From positions 281,021 to 345,020 of the forward strand of contig NZ_JBBAXC010000002.1 in NCBI RefSeq assembly GCF_037120725.1: a stretch of DNA of 64,000 bases, given 5' to 3'. This DNA comes from Bacillus spongiae. GTDB lineage: Bacteria > Bacillota > Bacilli > Bacillales > Bacillaceae_K. The position numbers and the translations under genes were made by a program. Positions within the stretch are counted from its first letter, which is position 1. Each line of letters begins with the position of its first letter. This document shows positions 17,948 to 27,431 of this stretch, one piece after another. The notes beneath the pieces were generated by a model. That model worked only from the letters and a program-made list of their open reading frames with translations. It searched no databases and was not told the origin of the DNA.

Positions 17948-20020
17948 ATGTCAGATTATTTAGTGATTGTAGAATCACCCGCAAAAGCGAAAACAATTGA
18001 GAAATATTTAGGTAAAAGATATAAAGTTCGTGCGTCTATGGGGCATGTCCGTGATTTACCAAAAAGCCAGATGGGCGTTGATACTGAGCATGGATTTGAG
18101 CCTAAGTACATTACCATCCGAGGCAAAGGACCTGTGTTAAAGGAATTAAAAACGGCAGCAAAAAAAGCGAAGAAAATTTATCTTGCAGCTGACCCTGATC
18201 GTGAAGGGGAAGCTATTGCTTGGCATTTAGCCCATAGTTTAGACATAGAGACAAGCAGTGATTGTCGCGTTGTCTTTAATGAGATTACAAAGGATGCCAT
18301 TAAAGAGTCCTTTAAGCAGCCACGTGCGATTGATATGGATCTTGTTGATGCACAACAAGCACGTCGTATTTTAGACCGATTAGTAGGGTATAATATTAGC
18401 CCCTTACTATGGAAGAAAATAAAAAAAGGGTTGAGTGCAGGAAGAGTTCAATCGGTTGCACTACGCTTAATAATTGACCGTGAAAATGAAATTAGCCAAT
18501 TTCAACCTGAAGAGTATTGGACGATTAATGGAGCCTTTACAAAAAATAAGGAATCATTCAACGCTACATTTTATGGATTAAATGGGAAGAAATTAGCGTT
18601 GAAGAGTGAACAAGAGGTTAAAGATGTATTAGCAAAACTAAAGCAAGATTATTTCGAAGTATCAAAGGTGACGAAAAGGGAGCGAAAGCGAAATCCTGCT
18701 CCACCTTTTACGACCTCATCCTTACAACAAGAAGCAGCAAGAAAATTAAATTTTAGAGCGAAGAAAACAATGATGTTAGCTCAACAACTTTATGAAGGAA
18801 TTGATTTAGGAAAACAAGGTACGATAGGTCTTATTACTTACATGAGAACAGATTCGACAAGAACTTCTGAAACCGCTCAGAAGGAAGCCGCAGGCTATGT
18901 TGAATCAAGCTATGGAAAAGAGTACACTAAGCCATCATCAGGAGGAGGCTCCCAAGGGAAAACACAGGATGCCCATGAAGCGATTCGTCCTACAAGTGTT
19001 TTACGAGAGCCTCAATCGTTAAAGGAATTTTTATCAAGAGACCAACTACGTTTGTACAAGTTAATATGGGAACGGTTTGTGGCGAGCCAAATGACACCAG
19101 CCATAATGGATACTTTATCAGTCGACCTTATGAATGGGGATGTTCAATTTAGAGCAAACGGTTCAAAAGTGAAGTTCCCAGGATTTATGAAAGTATATGT
19201 TGAAGGAAATGATGACCAAAAAGAAGAAAAAGAAAATTGGTTGCCTAGTCTTGAAAATGGTGATAAAGTTAACACGGATGAAATAGACCCAAAACAACAC
19301 TTCACCCAACCTCCACCACGGTTTACGGAGGCACGACTTGTCAAAACATTGGAAGAGCTAGGGATTGGTCGACCTTCTACGTATGCCCCAACCTTAGATA
19401 CAATCCAAAAACGCGGGTACGTCTCTCTTGATAATAAGAGGTTTGTTCCTACTGAATTAGGTACGATTGTTCATGAAGTCATGGCGGAGTATTTTCCAGA
19501 TGTTTTAGATGTAGAGTTTACTGCGAAAATGGAAAAATCCTTGGATGAAGTAGAAGAAGGAAAAATGCAGTGGAATTCAATTATTGATGAATTTTATCAA
19601 GACTTCTATCAACATCTTTCAAAAGCAGAGGCGGAAATGGAGAAAATTGAAATAAAACCCGAATTTGCTGGCGAAGATTGTGAACTTTGTGGAAGTCCAA
19701 TGGTATATAAAATGGGAAGATACGGAAAATTTATGGCGTGTAGTAATTTTCCAGATTGTCGAAATACGAAGCCAATTATAAAGGAAATTGGTGTGAAATG
19801 TCCTGACTGTGAAGAGGGCAGTATTATTGAAAGGAAAACAAAAAAGAAAAGAATTTTTTATGGCTGTAACCAATATCCACAATGTGAGTTCCTTTCTTGG
19901 GATAAACCAATTGATCGTAAATGTCCAAAATGTGAAAGTTTATTAGTTGAGAAAAAACTAAAAAAAGGCAATCAAGTTCAATGTACCCAATGTGATTATA
20001 AGGAAGATGCACAACAATAA
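17948..20020 (+). CDS. topA: DNA topoisomerase I
   Basis: Type IA topoisomerase (690 aa) that relaxes negative supercoils. The N-terminal Toprim domain contains [15 protein letters not shown] (about 82-96). The catalytic tyrosine is in [10 protein letters not shown] (Tyr298). Three C-terminal zinc-ribbon modules are visible as Cys pairs: CELCG...CSNFPDC, CPDCEEG...CNQYPQC and CPKCESL...CTQCDYK. Ribosome binding site AAGGAGGAC precedes the ATG. It has its own promoter and is followed by a hairpin terminator. Confidence 0.98.
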   Translation: MSDYLVIVESPAKAKTIEKYLGKRYKVRASMGHVRDLPKSQMGVDTEHGFEPKYITIRGKGPVLKELKTAAKKAKKIYLAADPDREGEAIAWHLAHSLDIETSSDCRVVFNEITKDAIKESFKQPRAIDMDLVDAQQARRILDRLVGYNISPLLWKKIKKGLSAGRVQSVALRLIIDRENEISQFQPEEYWTINGAFTKNKESFNATFYGLNGKKLALKSEQEVKDVLAKLKQDYFEVSKVTKRERKRNPAPPFTTSSLQQEAARKLNFRAKKTMMLAQQLYEGIDLGKQGTIGLITYMRTDSTRTSETAQKEAAGYVESSYGKEYTKPSSGGGSQGKTQDAHEAIRPTSVLREPQSLKEFLSRDQLRLYKLIWERFVASQMTPAIMDTLSVDLMNGDVQFRANGSKVKFPGFMKVYVEGNDDQKEEKENWLPSLENGDKVNTDEIDPKQHFTQPPPRFTEARLVKTLEELGIGRPSTYAPTLDTIQKRGYVSLDNKRFVPTELGTIVHEVMAEYFPDVLDVEFTAKMEKSLDEVEEGKMQWNSIIDEFYQDFYQHLSKAEAEMEKIEIKPEFAGEDCELCGSPMVYKMGRYGKFMACSNFPDCRNTKPIIKEIGVKCPDCEEGSIIERKTKKKRIFYGCNQYPQCEFLSWDKPIDRKCPKCESLLVEKKLKKGNQVQCTQCDYKEDAQQ

Positions 20021-20027
20021 GTCGGTG

Positions 20028-20052
20028 AGGGTGAGCGTCTAGCTCACTCTTT
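20028..20052 (+). terminator. Hairpin terminator after topA
   Basis: Stem AGGGTGAGC / GCTCACTCT (G-T tolerant) with a 5-base loop and a short T-rich tail, a few bases after the topA stop. Confidence 0.6.
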
Positions 20053-20201
20053 CTGTTTGGAAACGGTAATTTTCAAATCATAACCAGAAGTTCAAACATT
20101 TGAAACTATTAAATTTCTTGTGATGAAAGGTAAAATGCTTTACGAAAAAGGCAAGACTAGAGGATAATGAACAATAGACAGTTAGATGGAGGGTTTACTA
20201 C

Positions 20202-21506
20202 ATGGCAGGTAGCGTAAATGTAATAGGAGCTGGGCTAGCGGGAAGTGAAGCAGCTTGGCAGTTAGCAAATAAAGGGATTCAAGTGAAACTATATGAAATG
20301 AGACCAATTAGGCAAACACCTGCTCACCATACGGATAAATTTGCTGAGCTTGTTTGCTCCAACTCGTTACGAGCTAACACGTTAACAAACGCTGTTGGTG
20401 TTTTAAAAGAAGAGATGAGAAAACTTAATTCGGTTATTATAGCTGCTGCAGATGATTGCGCAGTACCAGCGGGCGGAGCATTAGCAGTAGACCGTCATGA
20501 ATTTGCTAAGAATGTAACTGAGAGAGTGAAGGGGCATCCTAACGTAACGGTCATTAATGAAGAGGTGAAGGAGATTCCAACCGGAACCACTATTATTGCA
20601 ACAGGGCCGTTAACAAGTGAAACTTTATCAGATGATCTTCGTAAATTAACAGGAGAAGATTATTTATATTTTTATGATGCAGCTGCTCCTATTCTTGAAA
20701 AAGATAGCATAAATATGGATAAGGTTTATTTAAAATCGCGCTATGATAAAGGGGAAGCAGCGTATTTAAATTGCCCTATGACAGAAGAAGAATTTGAACG
20801 TTTTTATGAGGCTTTAATTTCAGCTGAAACCGTACCTTTAAAGGAGTTTGAGAAGGAGGTATTCTTTGAAGGATGTATGCCAATTGAAGTAATGGCTAAT
20901 CGTGGGAAGAAAACGATGCTATTTGGTCCAATGAAGCCTGTGGGATTAGAAGATCCTAAAACAGGAAAACGTCCTTACGCCGTAGTTCAGCTAAGGCAAG
21001 ATGATGCAGCAGGAACCCTTTATAATATTGTCGGATTTCAGACACATTTAAAATGGGGCCCACAAAAAGAGGTAATTAGACTCATTCCTGGTTTAGAAAA
21101 TGCAGAAATTGTTCGTTATGGTGTGATGCATCGTAATACATTTATTAATTCACCAAAGGTTTTAAAACCTACGTACCAGTTTAATAACCGTGAGGATTTA
21201 TTTTTTGCTGGTCAAATGACAGGAGTAGAGGGGTATGTAGAATCTGCAGCAAGCGGGTTGGTTGCTGGCCTCAATGCTGCTCGTTTAGCAACAGGACAAC
21301 AGCCAGTAGAGTTCCCTCACGAAACAGCTATTGGAAGTATGGCGAGATACATTACGACAGCGAATGCGAAAAATTTCCAACCGATGAATGCTAATTTTGG
21401 ACTTTTCCCTGCATTACCGAAAAAGATTAAGAACAAACAAGAACGAAATGAAGCACATGCTAATAGGGCGTTAGAAACAATTCAGAACTTTGTGAAAAAA
21501 GTGTGA
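20202..21506 (+). CDS. trmFO: Methylenetetrahydrofolate-tRNA-(uracil-5-)-methyltransferase TrmFO
   Basis: Folate- and FAD-dependent enzyme (434 aa; Gid) that makes 5-methyluridine at position 54 of tRNA. The N-terminal FAD-binding Rossmann motif [13 protein letters not shown] begins at residue 6. The conserved [20 protein letters not shown] and [18 protein letters not shown] segments are present. TGGAGGG lies before the ATG. Gene order topA-trmFO-xerC-hslVU-codY is that of B. subtilis. Confidence 0.98.
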   Translation: MAGSVNVIGAGLAGSEAAWQLANKGIQVKLYEMRPIRQTPAHHTDKFAELVCSNSLRANTLTNAVGVLKEEMRKLNSVIIAAADDCAVPAGGALAVDRHEFAKNVTERVKGHPNVTVINEEVKEIPTGTTIIATGPLTSETLSDDLRKLTGEDYLYFYDAAAPILEKDSINMDKVYLKSRYDKGEAAYLNCPMTEEEFERFYEALISAETVPLKEFEKEVFFEGCMPIEVMANRGKKTMLFGPMKPVGLEDPKTGKRPYAVVQLRQDDAAGTLYNIVGFQTHLKWGPQKEVIRLIPGLENAEIVRYGVMHRNTFINSPKVLKPTYQFNNREDLFFAGQMTGVEGYVESAASGLVAGLNAARLATGQQPVEFPHETAIGSMARYITTANAKNFQPMNANFGLFPALPKKIKNKQERNEAHANRALETIQNFVKKV

Positions 21507-21568
21507 TATTCATTGCAACCTAGTATCTTGTATGATAATATTGAAAAGCCTTAGCGAGGTGATATATC

Positions 21569-22468
21569 GTGAAAGAAGCATATACACAACAACTATCACA
21601 ATTTATTCAATATTTAAAGGTTGAGAGAAATTATTCTCACCATACAATTCACCAGTATGAAAGCGATTTAAAGGAATTTCTGCAATTTTTATTAAGAGAG
21701 AATATTCATACTATTGGGGACGTACAGTATTTTGAAGCAAGGGTCTATCTAACGGAACTGTATGAACGAAAAAGTGCTAGAAATACAGTAGCTAGAAAGA
21801 TCTCTTGCTTAAGAAGTTTTTATAAATATTTTATGAGAGAAAAACAGGTAATAGAAAACCCTTTCTCCCTTGTTCATCATCCTAAGGAAGAAAAGAGGCT
21901 ACCTCAATTCTTCTATGAGGAAGAAATGGAAAAACTATTTACGATTTGTCAAGGAACGGAGCCTTTACAACAACGGAATTTGGCCTTATTTGAATTACTT
22001 TATGCGACAGGTATACGGGTAAGTGAATGTGCTGGGATTCAATTGAATGATTTGGATCGTTCAAGGTCAATATTATTAGTAAGAGGAAAAGGAAATAAGG
22101 AAAGGTATGTCCCTGTCGGGAGTTTTGCTTTAGACGCAATGGAATCCTATTTAAGTCATGCACGCCCATTGCTGATGGGGGAAGAAAAACATTCCTATAT
22201 GTTTGTAAATTTTCGCGGTAAGGCAATAACCACTGGGGGAATACGCCATATTCTTAATGATATTGTGACTAAGGCATCTATAAATGAAAAAATTCACCCA
22301 CATATGTTGCGCCATACCTTTGCAACACATTTATTAAATAACGGCGCTGATTTAAGGTCTGTTCAAGAATTGTTAGGTCATTCACACCTTTCTTCAACGC
22401 AAATATACACTCATGTGACGAAGGAACATTTGCGAAATACGTACATGGCTTATCATCCACGAGCTTAA
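21569..22468 (+). CDS. xerC: Tyrosine recombinase XerC
   Basis: Tyrosine recombinase (299 aa; CodV in B. subtilis) that resolves chromosome dimers at dif with XerD. N-terminal SAM-like core-binding domain (about 5-90), then the catalytic domain with Arg150 (TGIRVSE), His245/Arg248 (HMLRHTF), a further His in GHSHLSS and the nucleophile Tyr280 (IYTHV). GTG start with GAGGTG about 7 bases upstream. First gene of the xerC-hslV-hslU-codY group; hslV follows after 21 bases. Confidence 0.96.
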   Translation: MKEAYTQQLSQFIQYLKVERNYSHHTIHQYESDLKEFLQFLLRENIHTIGDVQYFEARVYLTELYERKSARNTVARKISCLRSFYKYFMREKQVIENPFSLVHHPKEEKRLPQFFYEEEMEKLFTICQGTEPLQQRNLALFELLYATGIRVSECAGIQLNDLDRSRSILLVRGKGNKERYVPVGSFALDAMESYLSHARPLLMGEEKHSYMFVNFRGKAITTGGIRHILNDIVTKASINEKIHPHMLRHTFATHLLNNGADLRSVQELLGHSHLSSTQIYTHVTKEHLRNTYMAYHPRA

Positions 22469-22489
22469 GATAATAGAGGAGGAGTACTG

Positions 22490-23032
22490 TTGGAACAATT
22501 TCACGCGACTACTATCTTTGCCATACAACATAATGGAAGAAATGCAATGTCTGGTGACGGGCAAGTTACTTTAGGGAATGCAGTGGTTATGAAGCACAAG
22601 GCAAAAAAAGTGAGGAAATTGTATAATGGCAAAGTTATAGCTGGATTTGCTGGCTCAGTAGCTGATGCTTTTACTTTGTTTGAGCTGTTTGAGGGCAAGC
22701 TAGAAGAGTATAATGGGAACATTAAACGAGCGGCTGTTGAACTGGCGAAGCAATGGCGAAGTGATAAAATGCTGCGACAGTTAGAGGCAATGTTGATTGT
22801 AATGAATCAAACAAATATCCTTCTTGTCTCTGGAACAGGTGAAGTAATTGAACCTGATGATGGCATTCTAGCCATTGGTTCTGGTGGGAATTATGCTCTT
22901 TCAGCAGGTAGAGCTTTAAAGCAGCACGCAGGTGATAATTTAACCGCAAGGGAAATCGCTGAAGCGGCCTTAAACATTGCAGCAGACATTTGTGTGTATA
23001 CCAATTCTAATATTATTGTAGAAGAACTATAA
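22490..23032 (+). CDS. hslV: ATP-dependent protease peptidase subunit HslV (ClpQ)
   Basis: Proteasome-like N-terminal-nucleophile peptidase (180 aa) of the HslUV complex. TTG start at 22490 after GGAGGAG. It has the Bacillus-type short N-terminal extension: MEQFHA then TTIF, with the Gly-Asp-Gly segment MSGDGQVT and the [15 protein letters not shown] motif. The expected nucleophile is Thr7, exposed by removal of six residues. B. subtilis ClpQ carries a serine at position 2, reported to act as nucleophile; here residue 2 is glutamate. HslU is the next gene. Confidence 0.97.
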   Translation: MEQFHATTIFAIQHNGRNAMSGDGQVTLGNAVVMKHKAKKVRKLYNGKVIAGFAGSVADAFTLFELFEGKLEEYNGNIKRAAVELAKQWRSDKMLRQLEAMLIVMNQTNILLVSGTGEVIEPDDGILAIGSGGNYALSAGRALKQHAGDNLTAREIAEAALNIAADICVYTNSNIIVEEL

Positions 23033-23046
23033 AAGGAGTGAGTGGA

Positions 23047-24453
23047 ATGGAAAATGAGAAGAACTTAACTCCCCGACAAATAGTTGATCGGTTAGATCAA
23101 TATATTGTAGGTCAAGATGAGGCGAAGAAATCAGTAGCTGTAGCATTGAGAAATCGATATCGAAGAAGCTTACTAGAAGAAAAGCTTCAAGAGGAAATCC
23201 AACCTAAAAATATATTGATGATGGGACCAACAGGTGTTGGAAAAACAGAAATTGCAAGGAGAATTGCTAAACTAGTTCATGCACCATTTATTAAAGTTGA
23301 GGCGACAAAATTTACCGAGGTTGGTTATGTAGGTCGAGACGTTGAATCGATGGTCAGGGATTTAGTAGAAACTTCTGTGCGGTTAGTGAAAGAAGAGAAG
23401 ATGCAAAATGTTAAAGAACGCGCTCAGGAGAATGCAAATAATCGATTGATCGAATTACTTGTTCCATCAGCAAAAAAGAATACTAATATAAAAAATCCAT
23501 TCGAAATGATCTTTGGTAATAATCAAACTACAGATGAAACTATAGAAGAAGATAAAGAAGAAGCCTCTATCTTTCAAAAGCGTAAAGCAGTTGAAACGAA
23601 GCTTGCCAAAGGGGAGCTTGAAAATGAATGGATTTCGGTAGAAGTTGAGGAGCAACAGCCGTCCATGTTTGATATGCTACAAGGTTCTGGGATGGAACAA
23701 ATGGGTATGAACATGCAGGATGCGCTGAGTAGCTTTATGCCGAAAAAGAAGAAGAAGAGAAAGTTAAAAGTGAAGGAAGCAAGAAAAGTTCTTACAAACG
23801 AAGAAGCTCAGAAGTTAATTGATATGGATGAAGTGACATCTGAAGGGGTTAGAAGAGCAGAACAATCAGGGATTATCTTTATTGATGAAATTGATAAAAT
23901 TGCGAGCAAAAGTTCATCACAATCTTCTGCTGATGTCTCAAGAGAAGGTGTTCAACGCGATATTTTACCTGTTGTAGAAGGGTCAACAATTGTCACAAAA
24001 TACGGGTCTGTTAAGACGGATCACGTTTTATTTATTGCAGCAGGAGCCTTTCATATTGCAAAACCCTCTGACTTGATTCCTGAACTACAAGGGCGTTTTC
24101 CAATTCGTGTAGAGCTTCAAAAGCTTTCTGTCGAAGACTTTGTTCGGATTTTAGTAGAACCAGACAATGCGATTGTAAAACAATATATCGCATTAATTGA
24201 AACAGAAGGTATACAAATAGAATTTTCTGACGATGCTATTCGTAGAATGGCTGAAATAGCATTTGAAGTAAACCAAAACACAGATAATATCGGTGCTAGA
24301 AGGTTACATACAATCATGGAAAAACTACTTGAGGATTTATCATTTGAAGCACCTGAAATCTCTATGGAGAAAGTTGAGATTACACCACAGTATGTTGATT
24401 CAAAGCTAGGAAAAATATCAAAGAATAAAGACTTAAGTGAATTTATTTTATAA
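23047..24453 (+). CDS. hslU: ATP-dependent protease ATPase subunit HslU (ClpY)
   Basis: AAA+ unfoldase (468 aa) that feeds substrates to HslV. Walker [10 protein letters not shown] with Lys66, Walker B IIFIDEID near 277-284, the Gly-Tyr-Val pore loop (GYVGRD) and the inserted I domain at about 110-240. The ATG at 23047 is chosen: AAAGGAG lies 8 bases upstream and the N-terminus [19 protein letters not shown] aligns with other family members; an in-frame GTG at 23038 is within the ribosome binding site. Confidence 0.97.
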   Translation: MENEKNLTPRQIVDRLDQYIVGQDEAKKSVAVALRNRYRRSLLEEKLQEEIQPKNILMMGPTGVGKTEIARRIAKLVHAPFIKVEATKFTEVGYVGRDVESMVRDLVETSVRLVKEEKMQNVKERAQENANNRLIELLVPSAKKNTNIKNPFEMIFGNNQTTDETIEEDKEEASIFQKRKAVETKLAKGELENEWISVEVEEQQPSMFDMLQGSGMEQMGMNMQDALSSFMPKKKKKRKLKVKEARKVLTNEEAQKLIDMDEVTSEGVRRAEQSGIIFIDEIDKIASKSSSQSSADVSREGVQRDILPVVEGSTIVTKYGSVKTDHVLFIAAGAFHIAKPSDLIPELQGRFPIRVELQKLSVEDFVRILVEPDNAIVKQYIALIETEGIQIEFSDDAIRRMAEIAFEVNQNTDNIGARRLHTIMEKLLEDLSFEAPEISMEKVEITPQYVDSKLGKISKNKDLSEFIL

Positions 24454-24490
24454 TGCATAAAGACTTACGATACGTTTAGGAGGATTTAAG

Positions 24491-25270
24491 ATGAATTTAT
24501 TAAATAAGACAAGAAAAATTAATGCAATGTTACAAAAAGCAGCGGGAAAACCAGTGAATTTCAAAGAAATGTCAGAGACATTATCTAGTGTCATTGAGGC
24601 AAATGTATTTGTTGTTAGTAGAAGAGGAAAATTACTTGGATTTGCTGTCAATCAGCAAATTGAAAATGAGCGAATGAAGCAAATGCTTGAGGATCGTCAA
24701 TTTCCAGAAGAATACACAAATAATTTATTTAACATTTCAGAGACATCATCTAATTTAAATGTAGAGAGTGAATACACGGCATTTCCTGTAGAAAATAAAG
24801 AGTTTTTCAAAAATGGTTTAACTACTATTGTCCCAATTATTGGTGGGGGAGAGCGACTAGGTACATTGATCCTTGCTCGTTTAGCAGCAAGCTTTGAGGA
24901 TGATGATTTAATTTTAGGTGAATATGGTGCTACAGTTGTAGGAATGGAGATATTAAGAGAAAAAGCAGAAGAAATTGAAGAGGAAGCACGAAGTAAAGCA
25001 GTTGTCCAAATGGCCATTTCTTCCCTTTCTTATAGTGAGCTAGAGGCAATTGAGCATATTTTTGAAGAATTAGATGGAAATGAAGGTTTACTAGTTGCCT
25101 CTAAAATTGCTGACCGTGTTGGAATCACACGTTCTGTTATCGTCAATGCACTTCGTAAATTAGAGAGTGCGGGCGTTATCGAGTCACGCTCACTTGGGAT
25201 GAAAGGAACCTATATTAAAGTACTAAATAATAAATTTTTACTTGAATTAGATAAATTAAAAACAAACTAA
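24491..25270 (+). CDS. codY: GTP-sensing transcriptional repressor CodY
   Basis: Global nutritional regulator (259 aa) sensing GTP and branched-chain amino acids. N-terminal GAF-type ligand domain (about 1-155) starting [20 protein letters not shown]-terminal winged helix-turn-helix around 200-235 ([24 protein letters not shown] region, key Ala-Asp-Arg-Val and Thr-Arg-Ser). Ribosome binding site TAGGAGG. In B. subtilis CodY represses the fla/che operon, which begins downstream here after an unusually long gap. Followed by a strong terminator. Confidence 0.98.
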   Translation: MNLLNKTRKINAMLQKAAGKPVNFKEMSETLSSVIEANVFVVSRRGKLLGFAVNQQIENERMKQMLEDRQFPEEYTNNLFNISETSSNLNVESEYTAFPVENKEFFKNGLTTIVPIIGGGERLGTLILARLAASFEDDDLILGEYGATVVGMEILREKAEEIEEEARSKAVVQMAISSLSYSELEAIEHIFEELDGNEGLLVASKIADRVGITRSVIVNALRKLESAGVIESRSLGMKGTYIKVLNNKFLLELDKLKTN

Positions 25271-25275
25271 TAAAA

Positions 25276-25310
25276 AGAAGAGGCGCTATGCGCCTCTTCT
25301 ATTATATTTT
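25276..25310 (+). terminator. Intrinsic terminator after codY
   Basis: Perfect 11-base stem AGAAGAGGCGC (25276-25286) / GCGCCTCTTCT (25290-25300), 3-base loop, followed by an AT-rich tail with T runs. Confidence 0.93.
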
Positions 25311-26064
25311 ATAGGTAAAACGTCCTTCTTTTGAATGTACTATGACTATAAATACATAAATGAAGGAATGAAATTGAGATTATTTAAATTGTTATTACTT
25401 AATATTAGAAATAAATAAGTTATTGGAAGTATAATATTTATTACAAAAATCGACAAATATTTAGTTTTTGGGAACACTAGCTAATTTTTTAGCTGGTGTT
25501 TTTACATTAACCCATTGAAAGGAACAGGGCTTTAATGTCCTGGAGTTCTCTTCTGTTTGACGGTGGTTTATTGTTTCATTAAGAGGTTTTTACGATCTTA
25601 ACTAGGTGGCATAAAAGAAGGAGTATAGAATGGTTTCAGGGTAGTTTTATCGATAAGCATGGTGAATACTATCAGTTTTTAAGGTATACATCTATATGTT
25701 CGTATGAAGAATTATTCTTCATATTGTGAGAACTTGCTTCGTCATCACTGTACTGTAAAGAAGTTTAGGAAGTAAGCGGGGGATTGATGATAGTTAGGGA
25801 GTTAAAAAGGGTGAAGTGGAATTTGATGGAGAAAGAAGAGGAAATAAGAAAGAAGCCTTTTGCTTTTTTAGAAAAGACCATTGAACTATGAGCTATGAAG
25901 ATGAAATGGATGGTTAAAATAGAGGATTTTATGAGAAAAATCAGCAAATAATCTTAATAACTAGATATAGAAAAGATGGATTTTAAAGGAAGAATTGGAA
26001 TACTCAGATAATAATTGAATTGTCTAACTATGTCGAATAATCGAACTATGACAAAAGTCTTACA
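25311..26064 (+). other. Long non-coding gap between codY and flgB
   Basis: About 750 bases with no convincing gene on either strand. The only open stretch with a start is a 34-codon frame from an ATG at about 25789 (starts MIVRELKRVKWN), which I do not regard as supported. In B. subtilis the codY-flgB spacer is much shorter. Contents that I can name are an orphan terminator (25473-25503) and the operator/promoter region at its right end. It may be the scar of a lost insertion. Confidence 0.6.
25473..25503 (+). terminator. Orphan intrinsic terminator
   Basis: Stem AACACTAGCTAA (25473-25484) / TTAGCTGGTGTT (25489-25500), 12 pairs with one G-T, loop TTTT, followed by TTT. No gene lies between the codY terminator and this hairpin, so it either is a back-up stop for codY or the remains of a deleted transcription unit. 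Confidence 0.75.
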
Positions 26065-26111
26065 ATGTGAAAATAGGCTGATTTTCACATATAAAATAGC
26101 TCTTTTCACAT
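26065..26111 (+). promoter_or_regulatory. Operator-like repeats before the fla/che operon
   Basis: Perfect 10-base inverted repeat ATGTGAAAAT (26065-26074) / ATTTTCACAT (26081-26090) with a 6-base spacer, then a third copy of the right half-site (TTTTCACAT, 26103-26111) 21 bases downstream, two helical turns away and touching the proposed -35 at 26111. It looks like a binding site for a dimeric regulator; the factor is unknown and it does not match the CodY box. Confidence 0.5.
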
Positions 26112-26139
26112 AGACAGTCGATTATATTAACATTACAAT
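26111..26139 (+). promoter_or_regulatory. Candidate SigA promoter for fla/che operon
   Basis: TAGACA (26111-26116), 17-base spacer, TACAAT (26134-26139), about 70 bases before flgB. Each hexamer differs from consensus at one position. No SigD-type promoter could be found in the gap. Confidence 0.55.
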
Positions 26140-26210
26140 AGTTAGTAAGTTTTCATTTTATTTGTCAGATTTACAATAAATTCGTCAGTTCTTGGAAAGA
26201 GGTGAAAACC

Positions 26211-26606
26211 TTGAAGTTATTTTCCGATACTTTTAATGTGATTGAGAGAGGGTTAGACTATTCATCCTTAAAGCAAAAAGCAATCTCACATAATATTGCT
26301 AATGTAGATACACCAAATTACAAAACAATTGATGTGAAATTTAAGGATTACCTGGAAAGTTCCATTAATCATAGTTTAATCGGTCAACGCACAGACACTC
26401 GACACTTTGAAATTAGTGGAAAGTCTATGTTCGATACTAATCTAGTTGCCAAAGACACATTCCAATATAATCATAATGGGAACGGTGTTGATATGGATAA
26501 AGAAATGGCAGACATGGCAACAAACCAGATTTATTTTCAATCACTAACGGAACAATTAAACCATCAATTCAGGAATCTTCAGACAGTGATTAAAGGAGGT
26601 AAATAA
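26211..26606 (+). CDS. flgB: Flagellar basal body rod protein FlgB
   Basis: Proximal rod subunit (131 aa), first gene of the fla/che operon. The rod/hook N-terminal signature ISHNIANVDTPNYK (about 26-40) is present, as is a C-terminal helix. The TTG at 26211 is preferred because GAGGTG ends 6 bases before it and other FlgB proteins begin MKLFS; the in-frame GTG at 26202 lies in that ribosome binding site. flgC starts 2 bases after the stop. Confidence 0.95.
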   Translation: MKLFSDTFNVIERGLDYSSLKQKAISHNIANVDTPNYKTIDVKFKDYLESSINHSLIGQRTDTRHFEISGKSMFDTNLVAKDTFQYNHNGNGVDMDKEMADMATNQIYFQSLTEQLNHQFRNLQTVIKGGK

Positions 26607-26608
26607 GC

Positions 26609-27061
26609 ATGTCGATATTTAATTCAATGAATACGACCGCTTCAGCGTTAACGGCTCAACGATTGAGGATGGATGTCATTTCATCGAATATGGCCAATGT
26701 CGATACAACTAGAGGTAAACTAGTTGACGGAGAGTGGCAACCATATCAAAGAAAATCAGTCGTACTACAGCCGAAAGATACTCCGTTTTCTTCTTTTTTA
26801 TCTTCAGCAATGAAAGGTAAACTAAATAACGGTGGAGTTGAAGTATCGAAAATAGTGGAAGATACCGAAACGCCAAATAAATTAGTTTATGACCCAACTC
26901 ATCCTGATGCAAATCAAGAAGGGTATGTAAGTATGCCGAATGTTGATCCGTTAAGAGAGATGACAGATTTAATATCAGCAACTCGTTCATATGAAGCCAA
27001 TGTGACTGTGTTTAACGCAAACAAGTCACTACTAACAAAATCATTAGAAATTGGTAGATAA
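26609..27061 (+). CDS. flgC: Flagellar basal body rod protein FlgC
   Basis: Rod protein (150 aa) stacked with FlgB. N-terminal helix and signature MDVISSNMANVDTTR (rod/hook family), C-terminal ATRSYEANVTVFNANKSLLTKSL. AAAGGAGG of the flgB 3' end serves as ribosome binding site, so the two genes are translationally coupled. The usual length for the family. Confidence 0.97.
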   Translation: MSIFNSMNTTASALTAQRLRMDVISSNMANVDTTRGKLVDGEWQPYQRKSVVLQPKDTPFSSFLSSAMKGKLNNGGVEVSKIVEDTETPNKLVYDPTHPDANQEGYVSMPNVDPLREMTDLISATRSYEANVTVFNANKSLLTKSLEIGR

Positions 27062-27073
27062 GGAGTATATAAA

Positions 27074-27382
27074 ATGGCCTTCAGTAATATTGATTCGATA
27101 AACCAGATTATTTTAAGTCCGTCGTCTGAAAAAAAAATAAAAACTACCCCAAACGAAGCTCATACGAATTTTGCTGAATTTTTAACGCAATCGTTAAATG
27201 AAGTAAATGAGTTAGAAATGAAATCTCATGAGCTAACTGAAAAGGTTGTAAAAGGTGAAGAGGTAGACTTACACCAAGTTATGATAGCGGCACAAAAGGC
27301 GAGTATTAGTTTGCAGACAACAGTAGAGATTCGAAATAAAGTTGTAGAATCCTATAAAGAAATCATGAGAATGCAAATGTAA
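27074..27382 (+). CDS. fliE: Flagellar hook-basal body protein FliE
   Basis: Small adaptor (102 aa) between MS ring and rod. C-terminal region VMIAAQKASISLQTTVEIRNKVV is the conserved FliE tail (key Ala-Gln-Lys-Ala and Arg-Asn-Lys). Ribosome binding site AAGGAG before the ATG. Sits between flgC and fliF as in other Firmicutes. Confidence 0.96.
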   Translation: MAFSNIDSINQIILSPSSEKKIKTTPNEAHTNFAEFLTQSLNEVNELEMKSHELTEKVVKGEEVDLHQVMIAAQKASISLQTTVEIRNKVVESYKEIMRMQM

Positions 27383-27431
27383 TAGTTGAGGTTATTTGCT
27401 GCCAAAACAACAGAATAACCGGGGGATTTTT

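Noticed and set aside
25765..25947. 60-codon reverse-strand frame and a 34-codon forward frame in the codY-flgB gap
   Set aside because: Low-complexity AT-rich composition, no recognisable family; the forward frame is very short.
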